This document shows positions 34,352 to 42,455 of a DNA stretch of 62,757 nt, piece after piece; the stretch's first letter is position 1; every line of letters begins with the position of its first letter. The position numbers were made by a program, and so were the translations under genes. The notes beneath the pieces were generated by a model. The model had not been told where the DNA came from and did not search any database. It worked only from the letters and a program-made list of their open reading frames with translations. Source of the stretch: Alphaproteobacteria bacterium (lineage in GTDB: Bacteria > Pseudomonadota > Alphaproteobacteria > Caulobacterales > Caulobacteraceae); NCBI GenBank assembly GCA_018821435.1, contig JAHJME010000003.1:1-62757 (forward strand). The letters run 5' to 3'.

Positions 34352-34766
34352 CTGCAGTACCTTCACCCAGGTGAGCGCGCAGGCGCGCGGCCACGGTGCC
34401 CGCGTCGCGGGATTCGCATTCCCAGATTATCAGGGGCGACCAGCCCTGTCGCTCCAGCTGCGCGACGGCTTCGGCGTCCCGCTCCACGTTGCGCGCAAAC
34501 TTGGCCTGCCAGAAGTCGATGTTCGACTTCGGCTGATACGCCAGCCTGCAGCCGGGGTGCCGATGCCAGTAGCAGCCGTGAACGAAGACGACTTTCCGCC
34601 GTCCGGGAAAGACGAGGTCAGGACTTCCCGGCAGATCACGTCTGTGCAGCCGGAACCGGAAGCCAAGCCTGTGAGCCAGCCGGCGCACGGCGAGTTCGGG
34701 CGCGGTGTTCTTGCCCCTGATCCGGCTCATCATGCGCGAGCGGCGCTCTGGATCGACGATGTCCAT
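34314..34766 (-). CDS. vsr: Very short patch repair endonuclease
   Basis: A 150-aa Vsr protein. It starts MDIVDPERRSRMMSRIRGKN, the conserved N-terminus, and contains the catalytic Asp in GSPDLVFPG (Asp50) with the zinc/histidine cluster VHGCYWHRHPGC (63-73). The later Cys in IIWECES is also conserved. Vsr nicks 5' of T in T:G mismatches produced by deamination of 5-methylcytosine, limiting mutation at the methylase's site. The gene is upstream of and overlaps the Dcm-type gene, the usual pairing. The open frame extends upstream past 35300 but the true start is the ATG at 34766. Confidence 0.95.
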   Translation of the reverse strand: MDIVDPERRSRMMSRIRGKNTAPELAVRRLAHRLGFRFRLHRRDLPGSPDLVFPGRRKVVFVHGCYWHRHPGCRLAYQPKSNIDFWQAKFARNVERDAEAVAQLERQGWSPLIIWECESRDAGTVAARLRAHLGEGTADEARRSSARHEA

Positions 34767-34981
34767 CAGCGAGGCGCCTGCCGGCGCCGGATGTCGCTGG
34801 CGGCATGGCCCGTGGCCGAGACGTGGAGGCGGACGACGGGCGGCATTCCCGAACCCGTACACTGTTCGTTCCAGGCGCGCCAACCGGTTCGCGCTCAACG
34901 TGCGGCGGATCGGCGGCGAGGCGAGAACCCTTCCCCATGGCGCAGCGCGCAAGCTAGGGTAGCGCTTGAGGGGGACGTTGC

Positions 34982-36517
34982 GTGCCGGACGAGTCGCCGA
35001 GCTATGAACTGGCGTGGCCGCCGGCCCACGCGATGATCGAGTCACTGCGCGGAGTGGGCTATTCGGTCGAGACCGCCGTGGCCGATCTCGTCGACAACAG
35101 CATCGCCGCCAGCGCCCGGACGATCCGCCTGGACTTCCACTTCGATGGTCCTGACTCGTGGATGACCCTCCTTGACGACGGTCGCGGCATGGGGCCCGAA
35201 GAGCTCCGGAGCGCCATGACCGTCGGAGGGCGCAGCCCGCTCGAGACACGGTCATCCGGTGACCTGGGCCGTTTCGGCATGGGCCTGAAGACCGCCTCGT
35301 TCTCACAGTGCCGCTGCCTGACGGTCGCCACCCTGCCGGAATCCGGCGCGTTGTCGGTGCGCCGCTGGGATCTGGACTACATTGCTCGGCCGGACGTCAA
35401 CGAATGGCGGCTGCTGACCGGGCCCTCCGCAGGTTCTGAGGCCCGGCTGGCTGGCCTCGCCAGTTCAGTGTCGGGGACGCTCGTCCTCTGGGAGCGCCTC
35501 GACCGCATCACCGCCGGCCTCACCCACGACCGCCGCTCGCAGGATGCCTTCTTCGCCATGGTGGCGCGCGTGGAGCAGCATCTTGCCATGGTCTTCCATC
35601 GATATCTCGAGGGACCCGGCGCGCGCCTGCGGATCCACGTGGGCGGCGCGGCGCGGCTCCGTCCGTGGGATCCGTTCCTGTCGGCGCATCCCGCCACCGA
35701 GCCGACGCCCGTCGAGCGCATTCCGGCCCCGGGCGGGGCCATCCAGCTCCAGGGTTTCGTGCTGCCGCACCGCGATCAGCTGGATGATGAGACTTGGCGA
35801 CGGGCCGCCGGGCGGGACGGCTGGGTTTCGCAGCAGGGGTTCTATGTCTACCGGAACGACCGCCTGCTCGTGGCCGGCGGCTGGCTCGGCCTGGGCGAGC
35901 CACGCGTCTGGACCCGTGAGGAGCCGTTCAAGCTCGCCCGCCTTGCGGTGAGCTTCAGCAACAGCGGCGACGCCGCATGGGAGGTGGACATCCGCAAGTC
36001 GGTGGCCCGCCCACCGCGCGCTGTCCGCCCCCGGCTTACGGCCCTTGCCGACAGCGTGCGCACGGTCGCTCGGCAGGTCTTCGCGCACCGCGGCGCATAC
36101 GGAAAGCGCGCCCCGGTGAGCGATCTCGTCCCGGCCTGGCTTTCCGCCACCGGCCGGCGTGGCGTGACGTACCGGGTCAACCGCGATCATCCCGTGATGA
36201 GCCGCGTCCGAGAGAACCTTGGCCATCATCATGAGAGCCTGGAGGACCTGCTGCGCATCGTGGAATCGACGGTGCCGGTGCAGCGGATCTGGCTCGACGC
36301 GGTCGAGCAGGGGGAAGTGCAGTCCGGCGCGGAACCGCTGGATCCCGATCAGATTGACGCCATGGAGAGGACGGCCAAGGCGCTCATTGATCATCTCACC
36401 AGCCGGGTCGGCCTGGAGCCGACCCTGGTGCGCGCTCGCCTGCTGGCGACTGAGCCCTTCCAGAACCATCCTGAGGTGATCGACCGCCTCCTGCCGCCAT
36501 CGACGGAGACACCATGA
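34982..36517 (+). CDS. GHKL (MORC/MutL-like) ATPase of a restriction-type system
   Basis: A 511-aa protein from a GTG preceded by GAGGGGGAC. Residues 20-130 form a GHKL ATP-binding fold: N-box with Glu30, Asp36 and Asn39 (ETAVADLVDNS), the LDDGRGMG G1 box at 64-71, and GRFGMGLKTASF at 97-108. Residues about 190-340 probably form the S5-like second domain of MORC/MutL proteins. No Hsp90 middle domain or nuclease motif is visible. Such ATPases are known in bacterial operons together with Z1 helicases, nucleases and methylases. It heads the operon, 215 bases from the divergent vsr gene. Confidence 0.88.
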   Translation: MPDESPSYELAWPPAHAMIESLRGVGYSVETAVADLVDNSIAASARTIRLDFHFDGPDSWMTLLDDGRGMGPEELRSAMTVGGRSPLETRSSGDLGRFGMGLKTASFSQCRCLTVATLPESGALSVRRWDLDYIARPDVNEWRLLTGPSAGSEARLAGLASSVSGTLVLWERLDRITAGLTHDRRSQDAFFAMVARVEQHLAMVFHRYLEGPGARLRIHVGGAARLRPWDPFLSAHPATEPTPVERIPAPGGAIQLQGFVLPHRDQLDDETWRRAAGRDGWVSQQGFYVYRNDRLLVAGGWLGLGEPRVWTREEPFKLARLAVSFSNSGDAAWEVDIRKSVARPPRAVRPRLTALADSVRTVARQVFAHRGAYGKRAPVSDLVPAWLSATGRRGVTYRVNRDHPVMSRVRENLGHHHESLEDLLRIVESTVPVQRIWLDAVEQGEVQSGAEPLDPDQIDAMERTAKALIDHLTSRVGLEPTLVRARLLATEPFQNHPEVIDRLLPPSTETP

Positions 36518-39363
36518 AGAAGAGCGACGAGCAGGCGGTTCTCGAACTCGCGCAGACGCTGCTGCAGAACGAGATCGGGGAGGAGCCGTTGACGACGGCG
36601 GGCATCGCCGCGGTCGTGGACCAGGTCATCGGCATGAATCCCCGCTGGCGTGCGGGTGTGGATCGGGATGGGGCCATCCGCGAACTCGAGACACGGTTCA
36701 GCGTCTGGATCGGCAAGACCCGGATCCTGGAGAACAACGAAGATCACGAAGCTTGGCTTACCGCAGACCGCAAGGCCGGGTGGCGGCTGTGGCCCCGCTA
36801 CCGCCAGTATCTCGAACAGAACCTCTCGCCGGTCGCGGTCGAGGCCCTGGAGTCGGCGACGGACGATGTGCTCAGCCGGATGGAAGACCCCGCCCGCGAC
36901 GGCGTCTGGGATCGGCGGGGTCTGGTCGTCGGCCACGTCCAGTCCGGCAAGACCTCGAACTATACCGGCCTGCTCTGCAAGGCTGCCGACGCCGGCTACA
37001 AGGTGGTCATCGTCCTGGCAGGCATCCACAAGAACCTCCGCAGCCAGACTCAGATGCGGCTCGACGAAGGCTTCCTCGGCTACGAAACCATGCCGGGCGG
37101 GGACTCGCAGGGGCTCCGGTCGATCGGCGTCGGCCTGATCGATTCCGACCACTCTATCCGGCCGGACTACGTCACCAACCGGTCCGACGATGGCGATTTC
37201 AATCTGCGGGTCGTCAGGAACCTCGGGATCAGCCCCGGGGGACGGCCGCTGCTCTTCGTCGTCAAGAAGAACAAGTCCGTCCTCACGAACATCATCAAGT
37301 GGGTCGACGGCCTGCTGAATGGTCGTGATGCGCTTGACGTGCCACTGCTGCTCGTGGACGACGAGGCCGACCACGCCAGTGTCGACACCAAGGATCAGGC
37401 CTACGACGCCGACGGACGGCTTGACCCCGAGCACAGCCCCGCCGTCATCAACGGCCTGATCCGGCGGCTGCTCAAGCGCTTCGACCGCAGCGTCTACGTC
37501 GGCTACACCGCCACCCCGTTCGCCAACATCTTCATTTCGGACAAGGGCGAGACGCGCGAAGAGGGCGAGGATCTCTTTCCGCGCAGCTTCATCATCAACC
37601 TGCCGGCGCCATCCAACTATGATGGCCCGGTTCGGATCTTCGGACTCGATCCGTCCGAGGACGATCCGGCGGGCCAGCCGCCGCTAGGGCTGTTCCGGGA
37701 GATCACCGACCATGCCGACAGCCTGGATCCTGGCGAGACATCCGGCTGGGTCCCGCCAATCCATCGGAACGGCCACCCAGCGCTCTGCGACGGCGCCGAG
37801 ACGGTCCCGCCATCCCTGCGCCGGGCCATTCTGTCGTTCCTGCTGACCTGCGCGGCGCGGCGGGCGCGCGGTCAGCTCGGCGCGCACAATTCGATGCTGG
37901 TCCACGTCACCCGGTTCACCAGCGTGCAGAAGAAGGTGCGCGATGAGGTCGAGGCGGAGCTGATTGCGATCCGCAACCGGATCCGTCTCGGCGACCGGAC
38001 TTCTGGCGGCGTGATGGAAGAGCTCAAGAATCTCTGGGACAGTGACTACGCACCCACCACCGCGACCGTGGCGGCCCGACTCCCGGACCGGACCTTCGCG
38101 CCGGTCGACTGGTCGTCCGTCGAGGCGGCGCTGCCGGTCGTGGCCGCCGACATCGTGGTCAAGGAGATCAACGGAACGGCCAAGGACGTCCTCGACTACG
38201 AAACCCACAAGGCCACCGGCTTCAGCGTGATCGCGATCGGCGGCGACAAGCTGGCACGCGGTCTCACGCTTGAGGGCCTCAGCGTCAGCTACTTCCTCCG
38301 CGCCACGCGGATGTACGACACACTGATGCAGATGGGGCGATGGTTCGGCTACCGGCCCGGCTATCTGGATCTGTGCCGGCTGTACTCGACCTCGGACCTC
38401 GAGGAATGGTTCTGCCACATCACGGAAGCCTCCGAAGAGCTCCGTCGTGAGTTCGACCACATGCATGCCGTAGGCGGCACGCCGCGCGACTATGGTCTGA
38501 AGGTCCGCGCGCACCCCGTGCTCATGGTGACGTCGCGGGTCAAGATGCGGAATTCCACCTCGCTCGACCTCGTGTTTTCCGGCGCGCTCCAGGAGACCGT
38601 CGTCTTCCATCGCGATGCTGCAGTGTTGCGGAAGAACCTGTCGCTGACGGACCAGTTCCTGGCCTCGCTTGGCGACAAGCCGCGCGGCGTGCGGCGGGAA
38701 CGGCCCGACGGCAAAGCGCACGAATGGGAGGATGCCCGTCTCTGGCAGAAGGTTCCGGGCGACGCCGTCGCCGACTACCTCGAAGGCTACGAGACGCATC
38801 CAAGCGCGCTCAAGATGAATGGCCGCGTCCTTGCCGACTACACGCGCGCCCAGCTCGCCGCCGGCCGGTTGACCTCTTGGGATGTCGCGATGCTGGGGGG
38901 CAGCCAGGCGCCGGGTGTGATCGGAGGGTACGATACGCCGCTCTTCCTGCGAAGCCTGAGCGAACGCATCCGCCCGCAGCAGCAGGTGGACGAAGGCCGC
39001 GCGGTGATCCGTCGACTGCTGGCGCCTCGCGACGAGGCCATTGATCTTGATTGCCAGGGCTATGCGGACGCGTTGCAGAATACGGTCGATGAATGGGTCT
39101 CCGATCCAGGCCGTTTCCCGCTTCGCAAGTCCGCACCTGAGACACCGTCGGGCCCCGCGATCCGCCGCGTGAGGGGCCATACGACCCCCGAGCGAGGGCT
39201 GCTGCTGATCTATCCGCTCGATCCCTCTGAATGGAAGCTCGACGGACCGGCCGGCCCGATCATCGGCATCGGGGTCAGTTTCCCGGAAACGGCGGGCGCG
39301 CGCCCGGTGCGATACAGCGTCAACAACATCTACTGGCAGCAGGAATTCGGAGACGGGTCTTGA
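36514..39363 (+). CDS. Z1-type superfamily-2 helicase/ATPase
   Basis: A 949-aa protein overlapping the GHKL gene by four bases (ATGA). Walker A is GHVQSGKT (140-147), the Walker B/DEAD box is LLVDDEADHAS (280-289), motif III TAT at 332-334 (YVGYTATPFANIF), and a late motif QMGRWFGYRPGY near 605-616 carries the arginine finger. These are the Z1-domain signatures. The protein lacks a nuclease domain of its own. In combination with the GHKL ATPase it is expected to act as the motor/translocase of the system on DNA. Confidence 0.92.
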   Translation: MKKSDEQAVLELAQTLLQNEIGEEPLTTAGIAAVVDQVIGMNPRWRAGVDRDGAIRELETRFSVWIGKTRILENNEDHEAWLTADRKAGWRLWPRYRQYLEQNLSPVAVEALESATDDVLSRMEDPARDGVWDRRGLVVGHVQSGKTSNYTGLLCKAADAGYKVVIVLAGIHKNLRSQTQMRLDEGFLGYETMPGGDSQGLRSIGVGLIDSDHSIRPDYVTNRSDDGDFNLRVVRNLGISPGGRPLLFVVKKNKSVLTNIIKWVDGLLNGRDALDVPLLLVDDEADHASVDTKDQAYDADGRLDPEHSPAVINGLIRRLLKRFDRSVYVGYTATPFANIFISDKGETREEGEDLFPRSFIINLPAPSNYDGPVRIFGLDPSEDDPAGQPPLGLFREITDHADSLDPGETSGWVPPIHRNGHPALCDGAETVPPSLRRAILSFLLTCAARRARGQLGAHNSMLVHVTRFTSVQKKVRDEVEAELIAIRNRIRLGDRTSGGVMEELKNLWDSDYAPTTATVAARLPDRTFAPVDWSSVEAALPVVAADIVVKEINGTAKDVLDYETHKATGFSVIAIGGDKLARGLTLEGLSVSYFLRATRMYDTLMQMGRWFGYRPGYLDLCRLYSTSDLEEWFCHITEASEELRREFDHMHAVGGTPRDYGLKVRAHPVLMVTSRVKMRNSTSLDLVFSGALQETVVFHRDAAVLRKNLSLTDQFLASLGDKPRGVRRERPDGKAHEWEDARLWQKVPGDAVADYLEGYETHPSALKMNGRVLADYTRAQLAAGRLTSWDVAMLGGSQAPGVIGGYDTPLFLRSLSERIRPQQQVDEGRAVIRRLLAPRDEAIDLDCQGYADALQNTVDEWVSDPGRFPLRKSAPETPSGPAIRRVRGHTTPERGLLLIYPLDPSEWKLDGPAGPIIGIGVSFPETAGARPVRYSVNNIYWQQEFGDGS

Positions 39364-40373
39364 GCGGGCTCGAAGGCGCGTGGGCTCTCCTCGGGGCCGA
39401 GGCGCGGCCGGAGTCGGGATGGCACAGCCGCCGCATCTTCAATGGCAGTGCGTGTACGATCCGGGCCGGCATCCGGCAGCCGTCCGGCACGCGCGGCATT
39501 CTCTTCGAGGTCGCGGCATCGGCCGTCGCGCCCGGGGCGATCTATCCCGATTGCGCCGGATTCACACTGCGCCCTGAACCGCTGGTTGCCGGTCCCGGGG
39601 GCACGGTGCGGCTTGCGCTTGAGGAGCGCCATCCGGCATGGCGGGACATCTTCGGCATTCTGGGGAACGCCGTTGCGCGCCAGGTCGCTGCGCGCAGCGA
39701 TGAACCCGCTGCCGTCTCACAGCTCTTTGCCCGTCTTGCGGCCTGGCAGCGATTTCTGGCGGCGCACGGCCCGGGGAGGATGTCCGAGAAAGCACAGGCC
39801 GGTCTTGTCGCCGAACTGCTGTTCCTGGAGCGGCATGTGCTGCCGGGCCGCGGCGGCGCTGCATCCGTCGCGGCTTGGCGCGGCCCGACCGGCGCCCCGC
39901 AGGATTTCTGCTTTCCGCGATGCCTGGTCGAGGTGAAGGGGACCAAATCCTTCAGTCCGGCCAGCTTCCGTGTCTCCAACCTCGAACAGCTCTCGGGCGA
40001 GACGGGCCTGCCGCTCTTTGTCTGCCACATGGGGCTCACGCTCGCAGCGACAGACGGCCGGACGCTGCCGGAAATCGTGGACCAGCTGCGTGTCGCAATT
40101 GGTTCGACCCTGGACGGGGGAGATGCACTGTTCGAAGAGATGATCTTCGAGGCGGGTTACCTTGATGCCCATGCCGCCGCCTATGCGGCGCCGGCCTACG
40201 CCATCGGCCCGACGCGCTGGTTCCGGGTCGACGAAGGCTTTCCTCGACTCGTTCCCGGCAGCGTTCCTCAGGGGGTTCAGTCCGCCGTCTATTCCGTCTC
40301 ACTTGCAGCCTGCGCGCCCTTTGAGGTCGACGCCGAGGCCTGCCTTTCTCTGACCGGACCCGAACATGGCTGA
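39360..40373 (+). CDS. PD-(D/E)XK nuclease-like protein (DUF4420 type)
   Basis: A 337-aa protein from a TTG at 39360 that overlaps the preceding stop as TTGA, with GGAGA upstream; no better start is in frame. The catalytic core is visible as Glu in AELLFLERH (about 150-158), Asp in PQDFCF (about 182) and the E-x-K of LVEVKGTKS (about 189-197), arranged as in PD-(D/E)XK enzymes. The rest has no recognised domain. DUF4420-type proteins accompany Z1/GHKL operons and are the likely DNA-cutting subunit. It overlaps the AIPR gene by eight bases. Confidence 0.85.
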   Translation: MSGLEGAWALLGAEARPESGWHSRRIFNGSACTIRAGIRQPSGTRGILFEVAASAVAPGAIYPDCAGFTLRPEPLVAGPGGTVRLALEERHPAWRDIFGILGNAVARQVAARSDEPAAVSQLFARLAAWQRFLAAHGPGRMSEKAQAGLVAELLFLERHVLPGRGGAASVAAWRGPTGAPQDFCFPRCLVEVKGTKSFSPASFRVSNLEQLSGETGLPLFVCHMGLTLAATDGRTLPEIVDQLRVAIGSTLDGGDALFEEMIFEAGYLDAHAAAYAAPAYAIGPTRWFRVDEGFPRLVPGSVPQGVQSAVYSVSLAACAPFEVDAEACLSLTGPEHG

Positions 40374-42447
40374 TCTTCAAAGCTTCATCGCCGACTTCAA
40401 CGCGGAACTTCTCAACCGGTCGAGTGGCGCAGACGGGACCGCACCCGACTTCAAGGAGAACGTGTTCACGGAACTCATGCTCGAGGTGCTGTCCGACCAG
40501 GTTGGTATCGTCGAGAATGCCACCTCCACCTACTTCGAAGGGGTGGTGGAGCGCGGGCGGTCAAAGATCAACGGCTATGCGATCTCGGACGACGAGGACG
40601 CCCTCGACCTGTTCGTCAGCATCTTCCTGAATGCGGCCGAGCCCGAGAAGGTCGCGCCGGACGACGTCCGGAAAGCGATCGAGCAGGCGGTCCGCTACTT
40701 CAGGGGCGCCGTCGGCGGCCTTCACCGGAGCCTGGAGCCGGCCAGCGACAGATATGCGATGACGGCCCGGATCGCCGAGGTCGGGCGCCGGATCAGCCGG
40801 GTCAGAATCTTCGTCCTCACCGACGGGGTCACGGGCCTCGAGCGCACCCGGCTGCCGAGCCGGACGGTCGGGGACGTCGAGCTCCGGTTCGAGGTCTGGG
40901 ACATGGAGCGCCTCTCCCGGGCGGTCGCATATGGTCGTCCACAGGCCGAGATCGTGGTCGACCTCGAGGACCTGGGCGGCGCCATTCCTTGTGTGACGCT
41001 GCCTGATCCTGACGCGGACTACTCGGCCTATCTGATGATCGTTCCCGGGCAGGTACTCTACCGGCTCTACGAGCTCTATGGATCCCAGCTCCTGGAGCGC
41101 AACGTCCGTTCATTCCTGCAGGCCAAGGGGAAGGTCAACCGGGGCATCCGCGACAGCCTGCGGAATGAGCCCCACCGCTTCATGGCGTACAACAACGGGA
41201 TCTCCATGACGGCGGAAAGCGTGGAGACGACGGTCCTGCCTGGAGGGCAGCCTGCGGTCCAGCGGATCCGCGGCCTGCAGATCGTAAACGGCGGGCAGAC
41301 CTCGTCGTCCATCCACCGCGCAGCAAAGCAGGACAAGGCCGACCTGTCGGGGGTCTACGTCCAGGCGAAGCTGACCGTCGTCGGTCCCGAGCTTCTGGAC
41401 ACCCTCGCGCCGCGGATCGCCGAGTTCGCCAACACCCAGAACCCGATCCAGATGGCCGACTTTTCGGCCAACGACCCCTATCACATCGAGATCGAGCGGC
41501 TGGCCAACCAGATCTGGATTCCCGGCGAACAGGGCCGATGGTTCTACGAACGCGCCCGCGGCCAGTATCTCGTCGCCCAGGCCAGCGAGGCGCGGACCGA
41601 GGCGCAGGCGAGGCAGTTCAAGGAACGGACGCCGCCGCACCGGAAGATCACCAAGATGGATCTTTCGAAGTTCATCAATGCCTGGGATCAGCTGCCGCAT
41701 CAGGTCTGTCTGGGCGGACAGAAGAACTTCGTGCTGTTCATGCAGCGTCTGCGGGAAACCCGCGCGCGATCATGGAAGCCCGACGATGCCTACTTCCGGG
41801 ATCTGGTCGCCAAGGCGGTGCTGTTCGGTGAGACCGCGCGCATCGTCCGGAAGGAGGGATTCGAGGGTTACCGCTCGCAGATCGTGGCCTACACCATTTC
41901 CGCCCTCGCGTTCCGGTCGGGCGACATGCTGGACCTCGGCATGATCTGGCAGGAACAGCGCATCTCGACGGCGCTTGAGGATCTGATCCGCACGTGGTCG
42001 CATGAGATTGGCGCGGCGCTGATCACATCCGCCGGCACACGGAACGTGGGCGAGTGGTGCAAGAAGGCGGACTGCTGGAAAGCCGTGCGGATGGCGGCGC
42101 TCGCGCTGCCGGCCGAACCGCCCCCGGAATTCGCAAGGACCGTCCGTTCGGGCGGCAGCTGGGGCGTCGCACCGACCGAAGATCGCGTCGCACTCACGCC
42201 GGACGAGCTTGATGCGATGCGCCAGTGCCAGACGCTGGAGGCCGGCGACTGGATCCGTATCGTCGAATGGGGCGCGCGCACCGGCCGTCTCGACGCACGC
42301 GAGCGAGAGATCGCCTCGGAAATGGGCGCGATGGCGGCCGGCGGCTGGGGCAGCGGCCGCCTGACGCCGAAGCGCGCGCTCCGGGCCCGCTCCGTCATCG
42401 TCGCCGCCCTCGAAGGCGGAGCCCTGGAGGCCGAGCCAGCCGCCTGA
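40366..42447 (+). CDS. AIPR (abortive-infection phage-resistance) family protein
   Basis: A 693-aa protein. The family's hallmark blocks appear at about 245-285: ERNVRSFLQAKGKVNRGIRD followed by FMAYNNGISM, then RIRGLQIVNGGQTSSSIH about 300-318. An N-terminal nuclease-like region (about 15-200, including FTELMLEVL and SKINGYAISDDEDALDLFVS) may be a second restriction-endonuclease fold, as Asp/Glu-rich helices precede a hydrophobic strand RVRIFVLTDG. AIPR proteins were named for phage resistance but the mechanism is unsettled. Last gene of the operon; its stop is three bases from the stop of the convergent 1130-aa gene. Confidence 0.88.
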   Translation: MADLQSFIADFNAELLNRSSGADGTAPDFKENVFTELMLEVLSDQVGIVENATSTYFEGVVERGRSKINGYAISDDEDALDLFVSIFLNAAEPEKVAPDDVRKAIEQAVRYFRGAVGGLHRSLEPASDRYAMTARIAEVGRRISRVRIFVLTDGVTGLERTRLPSRTVGDVELRFEVWDMERLSRAVAYGRPQAEIVVDLEDLGGAIPCVTLPDPDADYSAYLMIVPGQVLYRLYELYGSQLLERNVRSFLQAKGKVNRGIRDSLRNEPHRFMAYNNGISMTAESVETTVLPGGQPAVQRIRGLQIVNGGQTSSSIHRAAKQDKADLSGVYVQAKLTVVGPELLDTLAPRIAEFANTQNPIQMADFSANDPYHIEIERLANQIWIPGEQGRWFYERARGQYLVAQASEARTEAQARQFKERTPPHRKITKMDLSKFINAWDQLPHQVCLGGQKNFVLFMQRLRETRARSWKPDDAYFRDLVAKAVLFGETARIVRKEGFEGYRSQIVAYTISALAFRSGDMLDLGMIWQEQRISTALEDLIRTWSHEIGAALITSAGTRNVGEWCKKADCWKAVRMAALALPAEPPPEFARTVRSGGSWGVAPTEDRVALTPDELDAMRQCQTLEAGDWIRIVEWGARTGRLDAREREIASEMGAMAAGGWGSGRLTPKRALRARSVIVAALEGGALEAEPAA

Positions 42448-42455
42448 TCTTCAGG
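42443..42455. terminator. Hairpin containing both convergent stop codons
   Basis: CCTGA-TCT-TCAGG forms a short perfect stem. It includes the TGA of the AIPR gene on the plus strand and the TGA of the 1130-aa gene on the minus strand. The stem is short, so its role as a terminator is uncertain. Confidence 0.35.

Noticed and set aside
33623..34720. Plus-strand open frame opposite the methylase
   Set aside because: Antisense to a gene with all C5-methylase motifs; composition is Arg-rich and not protein-like.
36391..39180. Two long minus-strand frames opposite the Z1 helicase gene
   Set aside because: Shadows of the helicase; no start sites with ribosome binding sites and no motifs.
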